Shown here: positions 5,216 through 8,627 of the stretch, piece after piece | Layout: every line of letters starts with the position of its first letter | Position numbering within the stretch: the first letter of the stretch is position 1 | NCBI GenBank assembly: GCA_002007315.1 | Contig: LNZQ01000221.1 | Span: forward strand, 1 to 8,627 | DNA from: Epulopiscium sp. Nele67-Bin004 | Lineage (GTDB): Bacteria > Bacillota_A > Clostridia > Lachnospirales > Cellulosilyticaceae | Direction of reading: 5' to 3' | Length of the DNA: 8,627 nucleotides | Notes under the pieces: generated by a model | Seen by the model: the letters and a program-made list of their open reading frames with translations, nothing else | Database searches by the model: none | What the model was told of the DNA's origin: nothing | Position numbers and translations under genes: made by a program

Positions 5216-5244
5216 TTGACTTACCCTCCCAAAAATACTATACT
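5216..5244 (+). promoter_or_regulatory. Sigma-A promoter of the metY-metY-metA operon
   Basis: TTGACT (5216-5221) and TATACT (5239-5244) are separated by exactly 17 bp. Transcription should begin near 5251, only about 27 nt before the ATG, which leaves no room for an S-box, SAM-II or T-box leader. The promoter is divergent from that of the third Uma2 gene, with about 30 bp between the two -35 boxes. No obvious repressor palindrome is seen. Confidence 0.82.
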
Positions 5245-5264
5245 AAATTTAATTTTAAAAACTT

Positions 5265-5270
5265 GGAGGG
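5265..5270 (+). promoter_or_regulatory. Ribosome binding site of the first metY gene
   Basis: GGAGGG lies seven bases before the ATG at 5278 and fixes that start. An in-frame TTG at 5263 overlaps it and cannot be the start. Confidence 0.85.
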
Positions 5271-5277
5271 ATATAAA

Positions 5278-6561
5278 ATGGATATTAAAACTTTGAACAC
5301 AGCTACACAATGTGTGCAAGCAGGCTATACACCTGAAAACGGTGAGCCACGTATCGCACCACTTGTACAATCAACTACTTACAAATACGACGACGCAGAC
5401 CAAGTCGCAGATTTATTTGACCTTAAAGCAGCAGGACATATGTACTCTCGTATAAGCAACCCAACTTGTGGCGTACTTGAAGAGAAAGTTACTATACTTG
5501 AAGGTGGCGTTGGGGCAATCGCAACATCTTCAGGACAATCAGCAATTATGATGTCTATTTTGAACATTGCATCAGCAGGCGATCACATATTAGCAATGTC
5601 AAACCTATACGGTGGTACATCAAACTTATTCAAATCTCAACTTAAAAAATTAGGTATCTCTTTTAGCTTTGCTGACCCAAATCTTCCTTTAGAAGACTTA
5701 GAAAAATACATCTTCCCAAATACAAAAGCAGTATATGGCGAAACTATCGGAAATCCTGCTCTTGGGATTTTAGACTTTGAAAAAATTAGCACTCTTGCAC
5801 ACGAGGCAGGCATTCCACTAATTATAGACAACACATTCGCAACGCCACACCTTTGCCGACCTTTTGAACACGGTGCAGATATCATAGTACATTCAACAAC
5901 AAAATATTTAGATGGTCATGCAGCTTGTGTTGGTGGTCTAATCGTTGATGGTGGTAACTTTAACTGGGCAAACGGCAAATTCCCAGAGTTCACAACACCT
6001 GACCCAAGTTATCATGGTCTAGTTTATGTTGATGCATTTGAAGCTGCTGCATATATCGCAAAAGCAAGGGTTACACTACTACGTGACATGGGTTGCACAA
6101 TGAGTCCGTTTAATGCTTGGCTTACAAACGTTGGGACAGAAACTCTTGCCGTTCGTATGGATAAACACTGTGCAAATGCCCTTGCTGTTGCAAAACACTT
6201 GAAGGCACACAAAATGGTTGATTGGGTTATATATCCTGGACTTGAAGGCGATACTTCATATGAACTTGCTCAAAAATATTTACCAAACGGAGCAAGCGGT
6301 ATAATCTCATTTGGAGTACACGGTGGTGCTGAAGCAGGAAAGCAACTTATAAATAATGTTAAACTTGCATCATTAGTTGTTCATGTTGGTGATTTACGTA
6401 CACATATTTTGCACCCATCAAGCATGACTCACAGACAACTATCACTTGAAGACCAACTTGCAGCTGGAGTTTTGCCTGACATGGTTCGCCTATCTGTTGG
6501 TATTGAAAATGTTGAAGATATAATTGCTGACATAGACCAAGCTCTTGCAAACATAAACTAA
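5278..6561 (+). CDS. metY: O-acetylhomoserine sulfhydrylase, first paralogue
   Basis: The 427-residue enzyme is a Cys/Met-metabolism PLP-dependent protein of the long MetY/Met17 type (about 425-430 residues, against about 380 for MetB/MetC). It is predicted to join O-acetyl-L-homoserine and sulfide to give L-homocysteine plus acetate, in the cytoplasm. Visible features are YSRISNPT (56-63, phosphate/PLP contacts Tyr56 and Arg58), SSGQSAI (84-90), NLYGGT (109-114), GETIGNP (154-160), Asp184 in IIDNTFATP, the Schiff-base Lys209 in HSTTKYLDGH, and the C-terminal VVHVGDLRTHILHPSSMTH and RLSVGIE blocks. It heads an operon with a second metY-type gene 11 bp downstream and then metA. Family members may also use other thiols or O-phospho/O-succinyl esters; the neighbouring acetyl-type MetA supports O-acetylhomoserine. 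Confidence 0.93.
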   Translation: MDIKTLNTATQCVQAGYTPENGEPRIAPLVQSTTYKYDDADQVADLFDLKAAGHMYSRISNPTCGVLEEKVTILEGGVGAIATSSGQSAIMMSILNIASAGDHILAMSNLYGGTSNLFKSQLKKLGISFSFADPNLPLEDLEKYIFPNTKAVYGETIGNPALGILDFEKISTLAHEAGIPLIIDNTFATPHLCRPFEHGADIIVHSTTKYLDGHAACVGGLIVDGGNFNWANGKFPEFTTPDPSYHGLVYVDAFEAAAYIAKARVTLLRDMGCTMSPFNAWLTNVGTETLAVRMDKHCANALAVAKHLKAHKMVDWVIYPGLEGDTSYELAQKYLPNGASGIISFGVHGGAEAGKQLINNVKLASLVVHVGDLRTHILHPSSMTHRQLSLEDQLAAGVLPDMVRLSVGIENVEDIIADIDQALANIN

Positions 6562-6572
6562 GGAGATTTATA

Positions 6573-7847
6573 ATGAAAGACATGAAACTTGACACACAAT
6601 GCATACAAGCAGGCTATACACCTGAAAATGGTGCCCCTCGTATTGCACCACTTATACAATCAACAACTTATAAATACGAAAATACTTTCGAGGTTGAAAA
6701 ACTATTTAACCTTGAGGCAACAGGTCACACATACTCACGCATAAGCAATCCAACTTGTAGTGTTCTTGAAGAAAAAATTGCTACCCTCGAGGGTGGTGTT
6801 GGTGCAATCGCCGTATCTTCAGGACAGTCAGCAATTATGCTTGCAGTACTAAACGTTGCAAAAGCTGGCGACCACATTTTGTCTATGGCAAATTTGTATG
6901 GCGGTACAACTGTTTTATTTAATACAATTCTAGTTGATTTAGGGCTTGAATTTACGTATATACCACCAGAAACACCTCTTGATGAAATGAAAACATATAT
7001 CAAGCCAAATACAAAAGCCGTGTTTGGTGAAACTATCGGAAATCCAGGGCTTGGTGTACTAGACTTTGAAAAAGTTTCAACACTAGCACACGACGCTGGA
7101 ATACCGCTTATCATTGACAACACATTTGCAACTCCATACCTTTGTAGACCTTTTGAACATGGTGCAGACATCGTTGTTCACTCAACAACAAAATACCTAG
7201 ATGGTCACGCAACTTGTGTTGGTGGTATCGTTGTTGATAGTGGAAAATTTGACTGGACAAATGGCAACTTCCCAAGGTTTACCGAGCCAGACCCTGGGTA
7301 TCACAACCTTGTGTATACAGACACTTATGGCGAAAAAGCTTACACTGGAAAAGCACGTGCAACACTGCTACGTAACATAGGTTGCTCAATGAGTCCATTT
7401 AACGCTTGGCTTACAAACTTAGGAACAGAAACACTTGCCGTTCGTATGGATAAACACTGTGCAAACGCTCTTGCCCTAGCAAAATATTTGGAAGCTCACC
7501 CAAAAATCGAGTGGGTGTTGTATCCATTACTTGAGTCAAATGACTCTTACGAGCTTGCTCAAAAATATTTGCCAGATGGAGCAAGTGGAATAGTTGCTTT
7601 CGGCGTTAAAGGCGATGCAACAAACGCCCAAAAACTTATAAATAGTGTTGAACTTGCAACTTTAGTTGTTCATGTTGGTGATTTACGCACACACATGCTA
7701 CATCCTGCAAGTATGACTCACAGCCAACTTACACCTGAAGAACAACTTCTTGCTGGTGTAACACCAGACCTAATCCGTCTATCAATCGGTATTGAACATA
7801 TTGATGACATTATTCGTGATATAGAACAAGCACTTGAAAAGATTTAA
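6573..7847 (+). CDS. metY: O-acetylhomoserine sulfhydrylase, second paralogue
   Basis: The 424-residue protein is about 70% identical by eye to the preceding one and keeps all key residues: YSRISNPT (54-61), SSGQSAI, NLYGGT, GETIGNP, Asp182 in IIDNTFATP, Schiff-base Lys207 in HSTTKYLDGH, and the GDLRTHMLHPASMTH block. The main differences are clustered at residues about 36-50, 112-142 and 290-335 rather than at the active site, so both copies are probably functional. The start ATG at 6573 has AAGGAG (6560-6565) overlapping the previous stop codon, with seven-base spacing, which indicates coupling; an ATG three codons later is less well spaced. It could be a specialised copy (another thiol such as methanethiol, or another expression level), but the sequence does not show which. 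Confidence 0.92.
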   Translation: MKDMKLDTQCIQAGYTPENGAPRIAPLIQSTTYKYENTFEVEKLFNLEATGHTYSRISNPTCSVLEEKIATLEGGVGAIAVSSGQSAIMLAVLNVAKAGDHILSMANLYGGTTVLFNTILVDLGLEFTYIPPETPLDEMKTYIKPNTKAVFGETIGNPGLGVLDFEKVSTLAHDAGIPLIIDNTFATPYLCRPFEHGADIVVHSTTKYLDGHATCVGGIVVDSGKFDWTNGNFPRFTEPDPGYHNLVYTDTYGEKAYTGKARATLLRNIGCSMSPFNAWLTNLGTETLAVRMDKHCANALALAKYLEAHPKIEWVLYPLLESNDSYELAQKYLPDGASGIVAFGVKGDATNAQKLINSVELATLVVHVGDLRTHMLHPASMTHSQLTPEEQLLAGVTPDLIRLSIGIEHIDDIIRDIEQALEKI

Positions 7848-7871
7848 TACTTTTAATATAAGGAGACAATT

Positions 7872-8627
7872 ATGCCAGTTATAATCCCACATGATTTACC
7901 TGCAACAGATATTTTAAAGCAGGAATTTATATTTGTGATGCATGATAAAAGAGCCAAAATGCAAGATATTCGAGCACTCAATATTGCTATCGTCAACCTG
8001 ATGCCAACAAAAGTTGAAACAGAAACACATTTGCTTAGACTTATAGGAAACACACCACTGCAAATTAATGTTGACCTAATTCATATGGCATCTCATCACT
8101 CAAAAAATTCTTCCAAAAGTCACTTACAAACGTTTTATAAAGAGTTTGATGACATCAAAAATAAAAAATATGATGGTATGATTGTAACTGGTGCTCCAGT
8201 TGAAACACTCAAATTTGAAGAAGTTGACTATTGGAACGAACTAACAAAACTTTTAGATTACGCAAAAACTAATGTATACTCAACAATGTTTATATGTTGG
8301 GGTGCACAAGCTGGGCTTTATCACTATTATGGTGTTGATAAAATTCCTCTTGATAAAAAATTATTTGGCGTGTTTGAACACTATAGAGTAGACAAAAGTC
8401 CGATTGTAAGAGGATTTGACGATATATTTTTTGCACCACATTCACGGCACACTTCTTGGGACGTTGAACAAGTTAAGCAAATCCCTAATCTCAACTTAAT
8501 AGCATATTCTGCTGAAGCAGGTGCATATATTTTAACAAGTGATGATGGACGATTTGTTTTTGTTTCGGGACACGCCGAATATGAACCATACGTTCTTGAA
8601 AAAGAATATAAACGTGATTTGGCTTTG
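7872..8627 (+). CDS. metA: Homoserine O-acetyltransferase, MetA type (3' end cut by window edge)
   Basis: The frame is open for 252 codons from the ATG at 7872 to the right edge; full MetA proteins are about 300-310 residues, so about 50 are missing. It is a clear MetA-family (glutamine-amidotransferase-like fold) homoserine O-acyltransferase: MPVIIPHDLPA at the start, NLMPTKVETE with Lys47, the catalytic Cys142 in FICWGAQAG, the FFAPHSRHT segment (187-194), and His234/Glu236 in SGHAEYE completing the triad. Residue 111 is Glu (TGAPVET); in this family Glu111 marks acetyl-CoA users while Gly111 marks succinyl-CoA users, so the product should be O-acetylhomoserine. That is the substrate of the two MetY enzymes encoded just upstream, 24 bp away. 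AGGAG at 7861-7865 is the ribosome binding site. It is the committing step of methionine synthesis and competes with ThrB for homoserine. Confidence 0.95.
   Translation, partial: MPVIIPHDLPATDILKQEFIFVMHDKRAKMQDIRALNIAIVNLMPTKVETETHLLRLIGNTPLQINVDLIHMASHHSKNSSKSHLQTFYKEFDDIKNKKYDGMIVTGAPVETLKFEEVDYWNELTKLLDYAKTNVYSTMFICWGAQAGLYHYYGVDKIPLDKKLFGVFEHYRVDKSPIVRGFDDIFFAPHSRHTSWDVEQVKQIPNLNLIAYSAEAGAYILTSDDGRFVFVSGHAEYEPYVLEKEYKRDLAL

Noticed and set aside
5225..5270. CCCTCC (5225-5230) complementary to the GGAGGG ribosome binding site, suggesting a translational switch
   Set aside because: CCCTCC lies between the -35 and -10 boxes and so would not be in the transcript from the predicted start.
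5263..5277. TTG start for the first metY gene
   Set aside because: It overlaps the GGAGGG ribosome binding site of the ATG at 5278.
6725..7171. 148-codon leftward frame opposite the second metY gene
   Set aside because: It is the antisense of conserved metY coding sequence, and a matching antisense frame exists in the first paralogue because of shared codon use.

Overview
The window is AT-rich (roughly 35% G+C by eye) with strong AGGAG-type ribosome binding sites, sigma-A-type promoters and compact operons. Together with the protein families present this suggests a low-GC Firmicute, most likely a member of the Clostridia (Lachnospirales-like). The genus cannot be fixed from the sequence alone.

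Layout: positions 1-2134 hold a leftward group: thrB (homoserine kinase), then two tandem, nearly identical Uma2-family (PD-(D/E)XK nuclease fold) genes; the second runs off the left edge. Positions 2135-2556 are non-coding. They hold the 3' remnant of a lost gene (probably a short-chain dehydrogenase) with its terminator, and two copies of a TTAAGAAAT direct-repeat box that looks like an OmpR/PhoB-type operator. Positions 2557-4550 are a rightward three-gene unit: a secreted protein, a TraX-family membrane protein and a small membrane-anchored protein. A hairpin containing both stop codons separates this unit from a third Uma2 gene on the minus strand (4562-5131). Divergent from that gene, a rightward operon starts at 5278 with two tandem O-acetylhomoserine sulfhydrylase paralogues (metY-type) followed by metA, which is cut by the right edge.

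How the genes fit together: MetA acylates homoserine. Its Glu111 predicts acetyl-CoA as donor, giving O-acetylhomoserine, which the MetY enzymes convert with sulfide to homocysteine. ThrB takes the same homoserine toward threonine. The window therefore carries both arms of the homoserine branch point, split by an envelope-type cassette and interspersed Uma2 genes. The metY leader is only about 27 nt, too short for a SAM riboswitch or T-box, so control is probably at the promoter.

I do not see a clearly new multi-gene defence or mobile system. The least explained items are the Uma2 tandem duplication with mosaic divergence, the secreted/TraX/anchored-protein unit with its putative response-regulator box, and the gene remnant carrying a second copy of that box.
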